A DNA stretch of 64,000 bases from Marinobacter profundi. Its GTDB lineage: Bacteria > Pseudomonadota > Gammaproteobacteria > Pseudomonadales > Oleiphilaceae. The notes below the pieces were generated by a model that had not been told where the DNA came from, made no database searches, and saw only the letters and a list, made by a program, of their open reading frames with translations. Positions 33,322 through 42,620 of this stretch are shown here, piece after piece (the stretch's first letter is position 1; every line of letters begins with the position of its first letter). Made by a program: the position numbers and the translations under genes. The stretch covers positions 124,001 to 188,000 of the forward strand of contig NZ_KZ319367.1 in assembly GCF_002744715.1 (NCBI RefSeq). The letters run 5' to 3'.

Positions 33322-34107
33322 ATGAATCCGACCAAATATACCCTTAAACGAACGTTGTTTGCCGCCATCGCAGGCCTGGTCTTTTGCACCCCGGCGCTGG
33401 CTGATGACAAATACCCGCAAGCGGTCCAGAACCTGGTAGAGCGGGGTGTGACCATAACCGGACAGTTTGATGCACCCAGTGACATGACAGGTTATGTCGG
33501 CGAGATGCAGGGGCAACCGGTGGCCTTTTACCTGACTTCAGACCGGCAGCATGTGGTGATTGGCCCGATGCTGACGGCTGATGGGGAAAACCTCACCGAT
33601 CCCAAAGTCCAGGAGCTGGTACTGGGGCCGAAGAATGAACAGGCCTGGGCCGATCTCGAAAAGGCCAGCTGGGTGCGCGACGGGGACGCCGATGCTCCGG
33701 TAGTGGTCTACACCTTTACCGATCCCAACTGCCCGTACTGTCACCGCTTCCGCCAGTCAGCCGAGCCCTGGATTGCGGCCAGCCGCGTCCAGCTCCGCCA
33801 TGTGCTGGTGGGTATCCTCAAACAGGACAGCCTCCCCAAGGCGGCGACCATTCTCGGCGCCGATGACCCCCAGCAAGCATTGGGTTATAACCAGAGTCAT
33901 TACGGTGAGGGCGGCGTTGAGGTGAACCGGGAGATCGTCAGCAAGCATGCCGCCAAGGTGCAGGAAAACAACCGCTTGATGTCCCGCCTGGGCCTGAGCG
34001 CGACGCCAAGCACCTATTACCGGACGGCAGATGGCGGCATCCGGATGAAACAGGGGGCACCAAGGCCGGAAGAAATGGAAGCCATCATGGGGAGCCCGCA
34101 ACCCTGA
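33322..34107 (+). CDS. dsbG: Thiol:disulfide interchange protein DsbG
   Basis: A 261-residue periplasmic protein. A signal peptide (basic start, AIAGLVFCTPALA) is followed by a dimerisation domain with YVGEMQGQPVAFYLTSD, then a thioredoxin fold with the redox pair Cys137-Pro-Tyr-Cys140 and the cis-Pro loop SATPSTYY. DsbG/DsbC-type proteins repair wrong disulfides or protect single cysteines from sulfenylation. Threonine is usual before the cis-Pro in DsbG, and here ATPS matches. The ATG has GGAG 9 nt upstream. The divergent two-component genes and the box between them point to joint regulation. Confidence 0.93.
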   Translation: MNPTKYTLKRTLFAAIAGLVFCTPALADDKYPQAVQNLVERGVTITGQFDAPSDMTGYVGEMQGQPVAFYLTSDRQHVVIGPMLTADGENLTDPKVQELVLGPKNEQAWADLEKASWVRDGDADAPVVVYTFTDPNCPYCHRFRQSAEPWIAASRVQLRHVLVGILKQDSLPKAATILGADDPQQALGYNQSHYGEGGVEVNREIVSKHAAKVQENNRLMSRLGLSATPSTYYRTADGGIRMKQGAPRPEEMEAIMGSPQP

Positions 34108-34215
34108 TAAGCCCCGGGACTGCTTTTGGGCGGTGTTTTCTGAGGGGTGGGTCGGAGCCGGTTGGGCGTGTAAAGTAACCTTATTCCAACGGCTAGCGGG
34201 CACCCGAGAGGCATC

Positions 34216-34851
34216 ATGAAACTCGTCTGTATTTCTGATACCCACAGCATGCACCGGCGCATCACCGACCTTCCTGACGGGGATGTACTGATTCACGCCG
34301 GTGACTGTCTGGGGGCAGGCACGCTGGACAATGTGGCGGAGCTGAACGACTGGCTGGGAACCTTGCCCCACCGGCACAAGATTGTGATTGCCGGCAACCA
34401 TGACTGGGCCTTTCAGGACACGCCCGAACAGGCCCGGGCTCTGCTGACCAACGCCATCTACCTGGAAGACAGCGGCATCGAGATCGGAGGTCTGCGCATC
34501 TGGGGATCGCCCTGGACACCAACCTTCCTGGACTGGGCCTTCATGCTCGACCGTGGCGAAACCATCGCTGAACGCTGGCGATGCATCCCCGACACAACCG
34601 ACGTGCTGATCACCCACGGCCCGCCAAAAGGTATCGGCGATGAGGTCGCCTTCGGCGGAACCTGCCAGAACGTCGGATGCGAGGAGCTGCTGGCACGAGT
34701 CCAACAGCTGAATCTGAAAGCCCATATCTTCGGGCACATTCACGAAGGGTACGGCGAGCAATGCCAGGGAAACCTCCGCTTTGTGAATGCCAGCACCTGC
34801 ACCGCCCGTTATGAGCCGGTTAATCCGCCCATCGTGTTGGAGGTGGAGTAG
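34216..34851 (+). CDS. Calcineurin-like metallophosphoesterase
   Basis: A 211-residue phosphoesterase with the five metal-binding blocks in order: SDTHSMH (residue 7), GDCLG (about 34), GNHDW (about 61), THGPPKG (about 134) and GHIHEGYG (about 174). The family hydrolyses phosphodiesters or phosphomonoesters; the true substrate is not evident. The ATG has GAGAGG upstream. The last codons (VEVE-stop) lie inside the first copy of a 17-bp tandem repeat. Confidence 0.93.
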   Translation: MKLVCISDTHSMHRRITDLPDGDVLIHAGDCLGAGTLDNVAELNDWLGTLPHRHKIVIAGNHDWAFQDTPEQARALLTNAIYLEDSGIEIGGLRIWGSPWTPTFLDWAFMLDRGETIAERWRCIPDTTDVLITHGPPKGIGDEVAFGGTCQNVGCEELLARVQQLNLKAHIFGHIHEGYGEQCQGNLRFVNASTCTARYEPVNPPIVLEVE

Positions 34852-34925
34852 GGCTGGAGGTGGAGTAGTGGTTGAGGTGAAGTAGTGGCGAAGGTGGAGT
34901 AATGGCAGATGTGGAGTATGCTGGG
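34841..34925 (+). repeat. Five 17-bp tandem repeats joining two genes
   Basis: The core AGGTGGAGTA (with single changes) recurs at 34841, 34858, 34875, 34892 and 34909, an exact 17-bp period. The first copy includes the stop of the phosphoesterase; the fourth precedes the ATG at 34902. Since 17 is not a multiple of 3, copy-number changes would shift reading frames. Confidence 0.85.
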
Positions 34926-35777
34926 CCGGAGAAACGCATCAAGGCGCGACGGACGCCATTCCTAAAAATAGCGATGTCCTTACAGAGAATCAGGCCAGGA
35001 CAGGTGCCCATGGACGACTTCCGAAAACCCAACACCTCCGGCTTCTCCGACAGCCTCCAGTGCGAAGCCGAGGGCCTGCGGCTCCTTCGCGAGGCGCTGT
35101 CGGGAACAGTGGTGAGCGCGCTGGCCGTGCCAGAAGTACGCTCGGTCAGTGATCACGAGTTGGTCCTACCCAGAATCCACACCCGCCCTGCGACGCCCGC
35201 ATTGATGTCGGCTCTCGGGGAGGGGCTCGCCCGGTTGCATTGTCAGCGATATCCCCGTTATGGCCTTGGTAACGACAACTATATCGGCCTGTGCCCCCAG
35301 CAAAATCGCTGGTCCGACGATTGGGGTTCGTTCTTCAGGGATGACAGGCTGGGCTTTCAGGTTGCCCGTATTCAGGACTCCGCCGTCAAGGGCGAGTTTG
35401 AGAGGGTTCTGACGCGCCATGGCCAGCAGCTGGCGGACTTCCTCAACGCTCACTGTGATCAGCCGAGCTTGCTGCATGGCGATCTATGGTCCGGGAATGT
35501 ATTGTTCGATGGGGTGCGGGTCTGGCTGATCGATCCGGCGGTATATTATGGCGACCGGGAGGCGGACCTGGCCATGACCGAGTTCTTTGGTGGATTCTCC
35601 GTCGGGTTCTACCAGGCCTACGACAGGGTGTGGCGGCGAACCCCGGAGTACCGGGCCAAGCGGGATATCTATAACCTTTATCACGCCCTAAATCATTACA
35701 ACCTGTTTGGCAGCAGTTACCTTGGTCGGTGCCGGGAGCTTCTGGCCAGCGTGGAAAGGCGAGTCTGTCAGCCGTGA
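34902..35777 (+). CDS. Fructosamine kinase family protein with abnormal N-terminus
   Basis: A 291-residue protein of the fructosamine-3-kinase/YniA family, which phosphorylates sugars bound to amino groups so that they are released. Visible parts are SLQCEAEGLRLL near 58, LHGDLWSGN (catalytic loop, near 190), LIDPAVYYGDREADLAM and HALNHYNLFG. The segment FRKPNTSG aligns with the usual FVKLN strand, but the preceding GG-x-I-x-AYR loop of the N-lobe is not found; in its place is a basic, Ile/Arg-rich stretch. The start at 34902 falls in the 17-bp repeat with GGAG only 2-3 nt before it. A later ATG at 35010 is possible. The gene may have lost its true 5' end. Confidence 0.75.
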   Translation: MADVEYAGPEKRIKARRTPFLKIAMSLQRIRPGQVPMDDFRKPNTSGFSDSLQCEAEGLRLLREALSGTVVSALAVPEVRSVSDHELVLPRIHTRPATPALMSALGEGLARLHCQRYPRYGLGNDNYIGLCPQQNRWSDDWGSFFRDDRLGFQVARIQDSAVKGEFERVLTRHGQQLADFLNAHCDQPSLLHGDLWSGNVLFDGVRVWLIDPAVYYGDREADLAMTEFFGGFSVGFYQAYDRVWRRTPEYRAKRDIYNLYHALNHYNLFGSSYLGRCRELLASVERRVCQP

Positions 35778-36027
35778 ATGATCCTTACAACCAGAACGCC
35801 CAAGCCTTCTTCACCCAATACCGGTCCCTGACATTCGAGCAGCGGGTGTTCTACGAGGTCAGCTAAGCGGAGCTGGACGGACTTGCTGGGCAGTGGGCGC
35901 TGATGCCGCATTGCCTTTGCTGAGTGGCCAGCGATCGGTTGATGGGGTGTTCGAGGGTATGCTGCAACAGCGCCTGAGGTTGAAGACCAATTTACAGCTG
36001 GCGGAGTGGTTAGGCCTTCCCGGATAG
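35774..36027 (+). pseudogene. Remnant of a methyltransferase-like gene
   Basis: A GTG overlapping the kinase stop opens 30 codons (NDPYNQNAQAFFTQYRSLTFEQ) that resemble the N-terminus of a small SAM-dependent methyltransferase, then meets TAA at 35864. Another frame downstream gives LLSGQRSVDGVFEGMLQQ and ends LAEWLGLPG before TAG near 36027. The two pieces look like ends of one gene, or of two, with the middle deleted. The family call for the first piece is tentative; the second is not recognised. Confidence 0.5.
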
Positions 36028-36256
36028 CTCAACCCCGCCGGGTTTCAAAACGCTACAAAAAAGTTTCACCCCCCAAACACGGCTTTTATTGCCTTCTGTT
36101 ACCAAAAACCCCGTTTCAGATCAGCCGCTTCTATATTTTCATTACCTGATCCTGTCGAAAAATTGACAATATTGTAATTTGGCTGTGACACATTCCCCAC
36201 TGATAATCGGCGGCGTTTTGAACTATTTTACAAATTCGACGATTATTTGGTGTGAA
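36028..36256. other. AT-rich intergenic region upstream of a lipoprotein gene
   Basis: About 230 bp, clearly richer in AT than its surroundings. TTGACA occurs at 36163 but no matching -10 lies 16-18 bp downstream. No gene is supported. Confidence 0.35.
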
Positions 36257-36682
36257 ATGTCCATGAAACGCGTCATTAAAATGTCACAGGCATGGATTGC
36301 CGCGTTAGTTATCGGAGTCGCTCTTACAGGATGTGGCGGGGGCTCTTCGGGTGTTACCGACGGCACCGACCGGACCAGCTCCAGCGGTTCCGGAAGCAGC
36401 CAGGCCAGCTCTACCGGCGATGGCACGGCAACCCTGAGCTGGGTAGCTCCGGCAACCCGGGTCAATGGCGACGGTATTGCCATGGGTGAGCTGCAGGGTT
36501 ACATCATCCGGTTTGGTCAGAGTGCTTCCGACCTGTCCCAGACCATTACCATCAACGATGCCAGTGTCATGGATTACACGGTGACCAACCTGGGAACCGG
36601 CGAGTGGTTCTTTGCAGTCCAGGTGGTTGATCTTGACGGCCTGACCAGCGCGCCGTCTGAAGTGGTCAGCAAGACAATCTGA
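36257..36682 (+). CDS. Small fibronectin-type-III-like lipoprotein
   Basis: A 141-residue predicted lipoprotein. The signal peptide (MSMKRVIKMSQAW, then ALVIGVALTGC) has the lipid Cys at 26. A Ser/Gly/Thr-rich linker is followed by one fibronectin type III-like domain of about 85 residues (ATLSWVAPATRVNGD, LQGYIIRFGQSA, YTVTNLGTGEWFFAVQVVD). Such proteins may bind cell-surface polysaccharide or proteins. Two starts are possible, ATG at 36257 and at 36263; neither has a strong ribosome site. Confidence 0.75.
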   Translation: MSMKRVIKMSQAWIAALVIGVALTGCGGGSSGVTDGTDRTSSSGSGSSQASSTGDGTATLSWVAPATRVNGDGIAMGELQGYIIRFGQSASDLSQTITINDASVMDYTVTNLGTGEWFFAVQVVDLDGLTSAPSEVVSKTI

Positions 36683-36746
36683 TTCTTTCCTGTTTTTAAT
36701 CTCCGTTGCGGTCTCCCGGTGTTTTGTAGTTGCCGGGTGTAGCGGA

Positions 36747-39302
36747 TCACGACAGTGGGTTGGCGACCGGCAGTTTGATGGTGAAGGCAGAGCCTTCCCC
36801 CAGCCGCGAGGCCACACGGATTTCCCCCCGGTGTTTTTCTACTACCACATGCACAAACGACAGCCCCAGTCCTGCACCTCGGCTTCCCGATAGCTCACTG
36901 CTTTTCTGGCGGCGATAGCGGTCGAACAGATAGGGCAATTCTTCCTCGGCAATGCCACTGCCTTCGTCAGTGACGGTCAGGCACGCCTGGTGGCCGGCCC
37001 GGAACACCTGGGCGGTCACAAACGCCCCCGGCGGGCTGTACTGCACGGCATTGGTCAGCAGGTTGATGACGGCCCGCTCCAGCAATTCCGCATTACCCCT
37101 TAACCACAGCTCCTCGCTGCCCTGCAGGACCAGGTGGATGCCTTTTTCCAGCGCCTGCTCGCTCACGCTGTCCCGTGCGTTTTCGACAATGGCGAGGAAG
37201 TCGCACTCGTAGAAACGGGTTTCCGTCAGCTGCTCGGCGCGCGCCAGCTGCACAAACTCCTCGGCCAGCTGGTAGCTGCGTCTTGCCAGACGGCCCAGCT
37301 GTTCCAGCTGCGGCGTATCGATTTCGCCGGGATGGCGTTTCATCTGCTCGATCAGCGCCAGCTGGGATACCAGCGGAGAGCGCACGTCATGGGAGATGAA
37401 GTCGATGGCTTCCCGGTGCTGGCGTTGCTGTTCCCGCAGCTCGGAGATGTTCGAGATGTTGGCGATGATGCCGTTCTGGTCACCGTCGGGCAGTGCAAAC
37501 GGGGCAAAGTGGATGAGGAAATCCATGCCGCGAATGCGCAGGTCTACGGTGCGTGACTGGTTCATGGTCAGGGTTTCGGAGACGGTTTCGTGCCAGGGCG
37601 GTATTTCCCGGGGGTCATGACCTTCCAGCAGGCGGGCCAGGGGCATGCCGCTCAGGCTGGGCATCGGCTCGCCGAACCATTCTTCGATGTGGCCGTTGGC
37701 AAACTGGATCACACCGAGCTCGTCAGTCACGATGATGCCATCGGGCATCCGTTCGAAGCTGCGGCTGATGAACTGGTGCATGCTGCGCATCTGGTTGATG
37801 GCGCGGCGGACATGGTCGATGCGCGAGGAAATCGCTTCCCTCGGTGCATTATCGACGGGGTTACCTGACTCGGGATTGAGGGTGAGCCGACGCAGATAGA
37901 GCTGAATGACTTCGCGGCTTAGGTCATTCGGCAGCGAAAGCCCCAGGCTGTAAATGGCATCGTAGCGGGTCAGCTGGATCCAGCTCTGGTTGTTCAGGTG
38001 GATCCAGCGGCCCGCCTCGGGAAAGGGCGGCTGGTCGGCTGCGGTCAGGCCATGGGCGTCCAGTACCTCGCCATTTCGGGACAGCCACCAGCCTTCCGGT
38101 TGCAGCAGGGTTTTCAGGTGCTCGAGGATCAGTGGCGGATGGCGGCGTTCCGGCGCCGGCAGGCTGGTACGGGGGCCCTGGCCCAGCTCATCCATCTGCC
38201 GGTTGAGAAAGTGGTTGGTCAGCGCCAGGCGCTGGGCACTGGACAGGGGACAGGCGATCAGGGGGATCATCAGCGCCAGGGTAATCGGCAGCCACAGGCG
38301 GACATACAGCAGCAGGGTCATGTTGAGGGCAATCAGGCCCAGCGTCAGCAACAGGCAGAGCATCATCGAGTGCCCGGGCCGCAAACGGGGCAGTACCAGG
38401 GACAGCAGGGCAATAAGTGCGCCTGCCAGCAGCAGGGTAATGGCGCCGGGCAGGAGCCGGATGAGGGTGTTCTGGCTGAGCGCGGAATAGCTGTTGGCGT
38501 GGAACTCGACGCCACTCATCGGGGTTGCCAGGCTGGAAAACGGCGTTGGCATGATGTCGCCAAAACCGGCTGCGGTGGCCCCTACAAAGACGACCTTATC
38601 CCGCAAGGCGTCAGTCGGGTAGCGGCCCCGCAGAATGTCGGCATAGGAATACACCGGCAGGGTGCCGGCACGGCCGGCGAGGGGGACCCGGACGAACATC
38701 GGCTTGGCCTCGCCAAAGGCCCCGGGCAGGGCAGTGCCGTTAACTTCCGCCGCGGCGCGGCCAAGGCTGGGCCAGAGGGTGCCTGTTCTGGCTTTGACCA
38801 GGTCCACCCCACGGGCGAGGCCGTCGGCATCCAGCTCGACGTGGGCGTGGCCCAGGGCCGCTGCGGTTTGCGTCAGATGCCAGGTGGGTAGCCGGCTGGT
38901 CCCGGGTTCCGGGTCGTCGGCGTTGGAGAAATGCATGGGCAGTACAACACGGCCGTGCTGTGCCATGGCATTGGCAAGGTCGCTGTCAGCCTCGGAGGCT
39001 TCGGGGAACAGGATGTCGAACACGATGGTGCGCGTGCCGGCCCGGTCAAGCTGGCGGACCAGCCCGGCGTGGGCGCTCCTGGGCCAGGGCCAGCGCCCCA
39101 GTTCACTCAGGCTGGCTTCGTCGATGGCGATAATGGCCACGTTATCGGCCACCGGGGTGGGGTAGCGGGTGACCAGGGTGTCATACAGCCAGAAATCAAT
39201 GCGCTGTGGCAGCGAGGTAAACTGGAGCAGCAGAAGTAATGCCAGGAGTGGCAGGCCGAGGCTCAATGGTGTGTTTTTAAAAGGCAACCAGTACCGCGTC
39301 AT
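36747..39302 (-). CDS. CHASE2-domain sensor histidine kinase
   Basis: An 851-residue membrane kinase. It has a first helix at about 10-30, then a large periplasmic CHASE2 domain (NVAIIAIDEASLSELGRWPWPRS, VFVGATAAGFGD), three close helices at about 290-360, a PAS domain (IIVTDELGVIQFANGHIEEWFG), the His-kinase box FISHDVRSPL with His638 and an ATPase domain (LLTNAVQYSP, DEGSGIAEEELPYLFDRY, GAGLGLSFV). The ATG at 39302 is preferred over a TTG nine codons upstream. The response regulator gene lies 180 bp upstream in the same direction. CHASE2 ligands are generally unknown. Confidence 0.92.
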   Translation of the reverse strand: MTRYWLPFKNTPLSLGLPLLALLLLLQFTSLPQRIDFWLYDTLVTRYPTPVADNVAIIAIDEASLSELGRWPWPRSAHAGLVRQLDRAGTRTIVFDILFPEASEADSDLANAMAQHGRVVLPMHFSNADDPEPGTSRLPTWHLTQTAAALGHAHVELDADGLARGVDLVKARTGTLWPSLGRAAAEVNGTALPGAFGEAKPMFVRVPLAGRAGTLPVYSYADILRGRYPTDALRDKVVFVGATAAGFGDIMPTPFSSLATPMSGVEFHANSYSALSQNTLIRLLPGAITLLLAGALIALLSLVLPRLRPGHSMMLCLLLTLGLIALNMTLLLYVRLWLPITLALMIPLIACPLSSAQRLALTNHFLNRQMDELGQGPRTSLPAPERRHPPLILEHLKTLLQPEGWWLSRNGEVLDAHGLTAADQPPFPEAGRWIHLNNQSWIQLTRYDAIYSLGLSLPNDLSREVIQLYLRRLTLNPESGNPVDNAPREAISSRIDHVRRAINQMRSMHQFISRSFERMPDGIIVTDELGVIQFANGHIEEWFGEPMPSLSGMPLARLLEGHDPREIPPWHETVSETLTMNQSRTVDLRIRGMDFLIHFAPFALPDGDQNGIIANISNISELREQQRQHREAIDFISHDVRSPLVSQLALIEQMKRHPGEIDTPQLEQLGRLARRSYQLAEEFVQLARAEQLTETRFYECDFLAIVENARDSVSEQALEKGIHLVLQGSEELWLRGNAELLERAVINLLTNAVQYSPPGAFVTAQVFRAGHQACLTVTDEGSGIAEEELPYLFDRYRRQKSSELSGSRGAGLGLSFVHVVVEKHRGEIRVASRLGEGSAFTIKLPVANPLS

Positions 39303-39482
39303 GGGGCCTGCTGTTGGATCTTGTTGCAAAACGGTCTAGTCCAGGAATGACTCCCTCCCTGGTTCCGGCGATCTTCCCGAGGGTCCTTCAGAAAGTGCCC
39401 TACGAGGCACAAAATACCCTTATCGGGGAGTGCGGTGCAAGGCTCTGAATGTACGCGGGTTATGAGCCGCACCGCGGGGTGA

Positions 39483-40208
39483 TTACGGGGCTTCGTCGCC
39501 GGAGGCGGTTTCGGTGTCGGCGGTTGCCTTGATGGCCTCCAGGCGGTAGCCGCGCTGGTAGATGGTTTTGATGCGGAACCCGTTGTCCGGGTTGAGCCCC
39601 AGCCGCCGGCGCAAGCGACTCATGTGGGTATCCACGGTACGGGTATTGATGTCACGGGTCAGCCCCCAGACCCGTTCCAGCAGCATTTCGCGGGTCAGCA
39701 GGCGGCCCTGGTTCTGGAACAGGAACAGGGTCAGGTCGAAGTCCTTGTCGGTCAGTACCAATGCCTGGCCGTGCAACTTGATCACGCGTAGCTGGGTGTT
39801 CACCTCGAACGGACCATAGTTCAGTACTTCTTTGTCGCTCTCCGGACTGGTCCGGCGGGACAGCGCATTGATGCGAGCCAGCAGTTCCGCGGCCCGCGGC
39901 GGCTTGATGAGGTAGTCATCTGCCCCGGCGTCCAGTGCGCGGACAATGTCGCTTTCGCTGTCCCGCTGGGTGAGGAAAATGACCGGGATCGGCCAGTTGA
40001 GCTGGGCACGGACGCTTTCCAGTACCTCAACGCCGGTTCCGTCGGGAATCTGCCAGTCGAGAATCAACAGGTCATAACTGCGGTGCAGCACACTGCTCAG
40101 GAAGGACTGTGCGGTTGGAAAACTGTCACACTCATACCCGCGTTCGGCAAGGATGGCCTGGACGTTCTGAGCCTGTTCATGCTCATCTTCTAGCAGGGCA
40201 ATGCGCAT
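39483..40208 (-). CDS. OmpR-family response regulator
   Basis: A 241-residue regulator. The receiver has EDE at residues 7-9, phospho-acceptor Asp51 in ILDWQIPDG, and LIKPPRAAELLA around 102. The winged-helix domain has TDKDFDLTLFLFQNQGRLLTREMLLERVW and NTRTVDTHMSRLRRRL. The ATG at 40208 is chosen because MRIALLEDEHEQ is a typical receiver start and GAGG lies 6 nt before it; the frame is open for 152 codons upstream without protein character. It pairs with the CHASE2 kinase gene downstream. Confidence 0.93.
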   Translation of the reverse strand: MRIALLEDEHEQAQNVQAILAERGYECDSFPTAQSFLSSVLHRSYDLLILDWQIPDGTGVEVLESVRAQLNWPIPVIFLTQRDSESDIVRALDAGADDYLIKPPRAAELLARINALSRRTSPESDKEVLNYGPFEVNTQLRVIKLHGQALVLTDKDFDLTLFLFQNQGRLLTREMLLERVWGLTRDINTRTVDTHMSRLRRRLGLNPDNGFRIKTIYQRGYRLEAIKATADTETASGDEAP

Positions 40209-40311
40209 GGATGTCCTCTCTTCGAATGCTGTCAGGGTGCCGGTGGATGAATCGGCAGCCCGGTTAGTTGTTGTGGCACAATTATGCCAAATCAAGCCTT
40301 GGCAATCAGTT

Positions 40312-42486
40312 TTAATGTGTAGTCTTGCGTAATCCGGTAGCCGGCAACCCGTTGTTGTCATCGAGGGTCTGCCGGCAGGCGGGGTAACTGCTGCATCCCC
40401 AGAACCAGCCCTTCTTGCCCTTACGACGTACCAGGGGCGAGAAACAATGGGGGCAGGGGATCGGCTTCTGGCCGGTGCCGTCGGCCGGTGCCTGGTCTTC
40501 GATGGGCCGGGTGCCCTTGCAGTCGGGGAAGCGGGTGCAGGCCAGGAAGCGGCCAAACTTGCCGTCGCGCTCGCGCATCGGGGCGCGGCACTTGGGGCAA
40601 TGGATGCCGTGAGCACCATCCGACGGTGGCTGACCGGCCGGTGCGGCTTCCCGCTGGCCCACAAAGCCGCGGATCTGTTCTTTCAGGTTGTCAATGAACT
40701 GTCGTGGGTCACCCTGGCCCTGGCGGATGGACTCCAGGGTGGCCTCCCAGATGGCAGTCATATCCGGTTTGCTGACCGATGCCGGCAGCGCCGCGATCAG
40801 CGCTGTGCCCTTGTCGGTGGCGCGAATGAACCGGCTGTCGCGGTACAGATAATCGCGGCGGAACAGGGTGTCGATGATGGCGGCGCGGGTGGCCTCGGTG
40901 CCCAGCCCGTCGGTTTCCCGCAGGGTTTTGCGTAGGTCCGCATCGCTGACGAAGCGGGCGATGTTGGTCATCGCCGACAACAGCGTGGCGTCGGTAAAGT
41001 GTTGCGGTGGCTGGGTCATCCGTTCGCGGAGGTCGGCGCTGTCACAGAGTACCGCTTCGCCTTTTTCCAGCCGGGGCAGGGGCGCTTTCTCCGCTTCCTG
41101 GCGGGCTTCTTTCAGGCGCAGTTCCAGGGTCTTCCAGCCGGGGGTCAGTATCGCGGTTTCGTTGGCGCGGAAGTTGTGGCCGCTGATGGCGACGGTCAGC
41201 CGGCCCTCGCGATGGACTGCCTCGGCACAGAACTGCATCAGGTAGTAGCGGGCAATCAGGTTGTAGATCTTCTGCTCCGCCGCGCTGAGCTGGCCACTGG
41301 GACGGCTGCGGGCGGTGGGAATAATGGCGTGGTGGGCATCCACCTTGCCGTCATTCCAGGCTGCACTGCGCAGCTCCGGGTTGGCATCGGTACAGGCGGT
41401 GGCCAGTTCCGGATCGACCTGGCCAATCGCGCGGATGATGGTGGTGCGCTGCTCGTAATGGCCCTCGGGCAGGCAACGGCAATCGGATCGCGGGTAAGTA
41501 ATCAGCTGGTGCCGCTCATACAGGTTCTGGGCGGTATCCAGCACCTCCTTAGCGCCCATGCGGAACAGCCGTCCGGCCTCGATTTGCAGTGCAGAAAGCG
41601 ACAGCGGCAACGGTGGCGCTTCCTTGCGGTCGCGGAAACGGGCTTCGGTTACCTTGCCGGGCCGGCCACTGACTTCGTCGGCAATCTGCTGCGTCACGGT
41701 GCGATCCAGCAACCGGTCTTCCTCGTCGAGGTGGTCGCGAAAGCGCTCGTCGGGCATCCAGCGGGCGGCAAAGGGCCGCTGGTCACTGTCGTCTTCCAGG
41801 GCGTGCAGGTTGGCGAGGATGCGGTAAAAGGGTTTCGGCTCGAACGCGGCAATGGTGTTATCCCGCTCGACCACCAGGCCAAGCACCGGTGTTTGCACCC
41901 GGCCGACCGAATACACGCCGTCTTCACCCGGCTTGCGGTAACTGAGGGTGTACAGACGGGTCAGGTTGATGCCATAGAGCCAGTCTGCGCGCTGGCGGGC
42001 CAGTGCGGAGTGGGAGAGACGGCGGAATTCCCGGTTATCCCGGGGGTTGCGCAGCGCTTTGGCGACCGCATCCGGATTCAGGTCATTGATCAGTACTCGC
42101 TGCACCGGGCAGGTGGCGCCGAAGTAGCGGATGACCTCATCCACCAGTAACTGGCCTTCCCGGTCCGGGTCGCCGGCGTGAAAGATAACGCTGGCTTTGC
42201 GGACCAGACCTTCCAGCACCGCAAGCTGCTTGCGTACGCTCTCCTTCGGAGTCACCTCCCAGTGTGCCGGGAACATCGGCAGGTCCTGCAGTCGCCATTT
42301 TTGCCACTGGGGGTTGTAGCGGGCCGGTTCGGCCGGCTCCAGCAGGTGACCGATACACCAGCTCACCACGGTGGCGTCATCACCACTGCCACAACGCAGC
42401 CAGCCGGGCCCCTTCTGGACAGGGCCCGGCAGGGCGGCAGCGATGGCGCGGCCGAGACTGGGTTTTTCGGCAATGTACAGGCGCAT
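40312..42486 (-). CDS. topB: DNA topoisomerase III
   Basis: A 724-residue type IA topoisomerase that nicks and passes single DNA strands, decatenating replication intermediates. The Toprim start is MRLYIAEKPSLGRAIA with DPDREGQLL near 105. The catalytic Tyr331 is in LITYPRSDC. The C-terminus bears two zinc-binding modules with four Cys each (CPKCRAPM...CTRFPDC and CPHCFSPL...CSSYPAC). Length exceeds E. coli TopB (653) mainly because of these fingers. It stands alone. Confidence 0.96.
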   Translation of the reverse strand: MRLYIAEKPSLGRAIAAALPGPVQKGPGWLRCGSGDDATVVSWCIGHLLEPAEPARYNPQWQKWRLQDLPMFPAHWEVTPKESVRKQLAVLEGLVRKASVIFHAGDPDREGQLLVDEVIRYFGATCPVQRVLINDLNPDAVAKALRNPRDNREFRRLSHSALARQRADWLYGINLTRLYTLSYRKPGEDGVYSVGRVQTPVLGLVVERDNTIAAFEPKPFYRILANLHALEDDSDQRPFAARWMPDERFRDHLDEEDRLLDRTVTQQIADEVSGRPGKVTEARFRDRKEAPPLPLSLSALQIEAGRLFRMGAKEVLDTAQNLYERHQLITYPRSDCRCLPEGHYEQRTTIIRAIGQVDPELATACTDANPELRSAAWNDGKVDAHHAIIPTARSRPSGQLSAAEQKIYNLIARYYLMQFCAEAVHREGRLTVAISGHNFRANETAILTPGWKTLELRLKEARQEAEKAPLPRLEKGEAVLCDSADLRERMTQPPQHFTDATLLSAMTNIARFVSDADLRKTLRETDGLGTEATRAAIIDTLFRRDYLYRDSRFIRATDKGTALIAALPASVSKPDMTAIWEATLESIRQGQGDPRQFIDNLKEQIRGFVGQREAAPAGQPPSDGAHGIHCPKCRAPMRERDGKFGRFLACTRFPDCKGTRPIEDQAPADGTGQKPIPCPHCFSPLVRRKGKKGWFWGCSSYPACRQTLDDNNGLPATGLRKTTH

Positions 42487-42620
42487 GGTCTGGTTACAGG
42501 CTGACTGGGGGAGGGAAGATGGCGGTTTGACGGGAATGTGTCAAGGCTCGGGGCTGGTGCCGTTTGTGGTGTAGACTGTTTTCAGTGACATTCGCCAAAC
42601 AACCGGAGCCAGTCAAAGAT

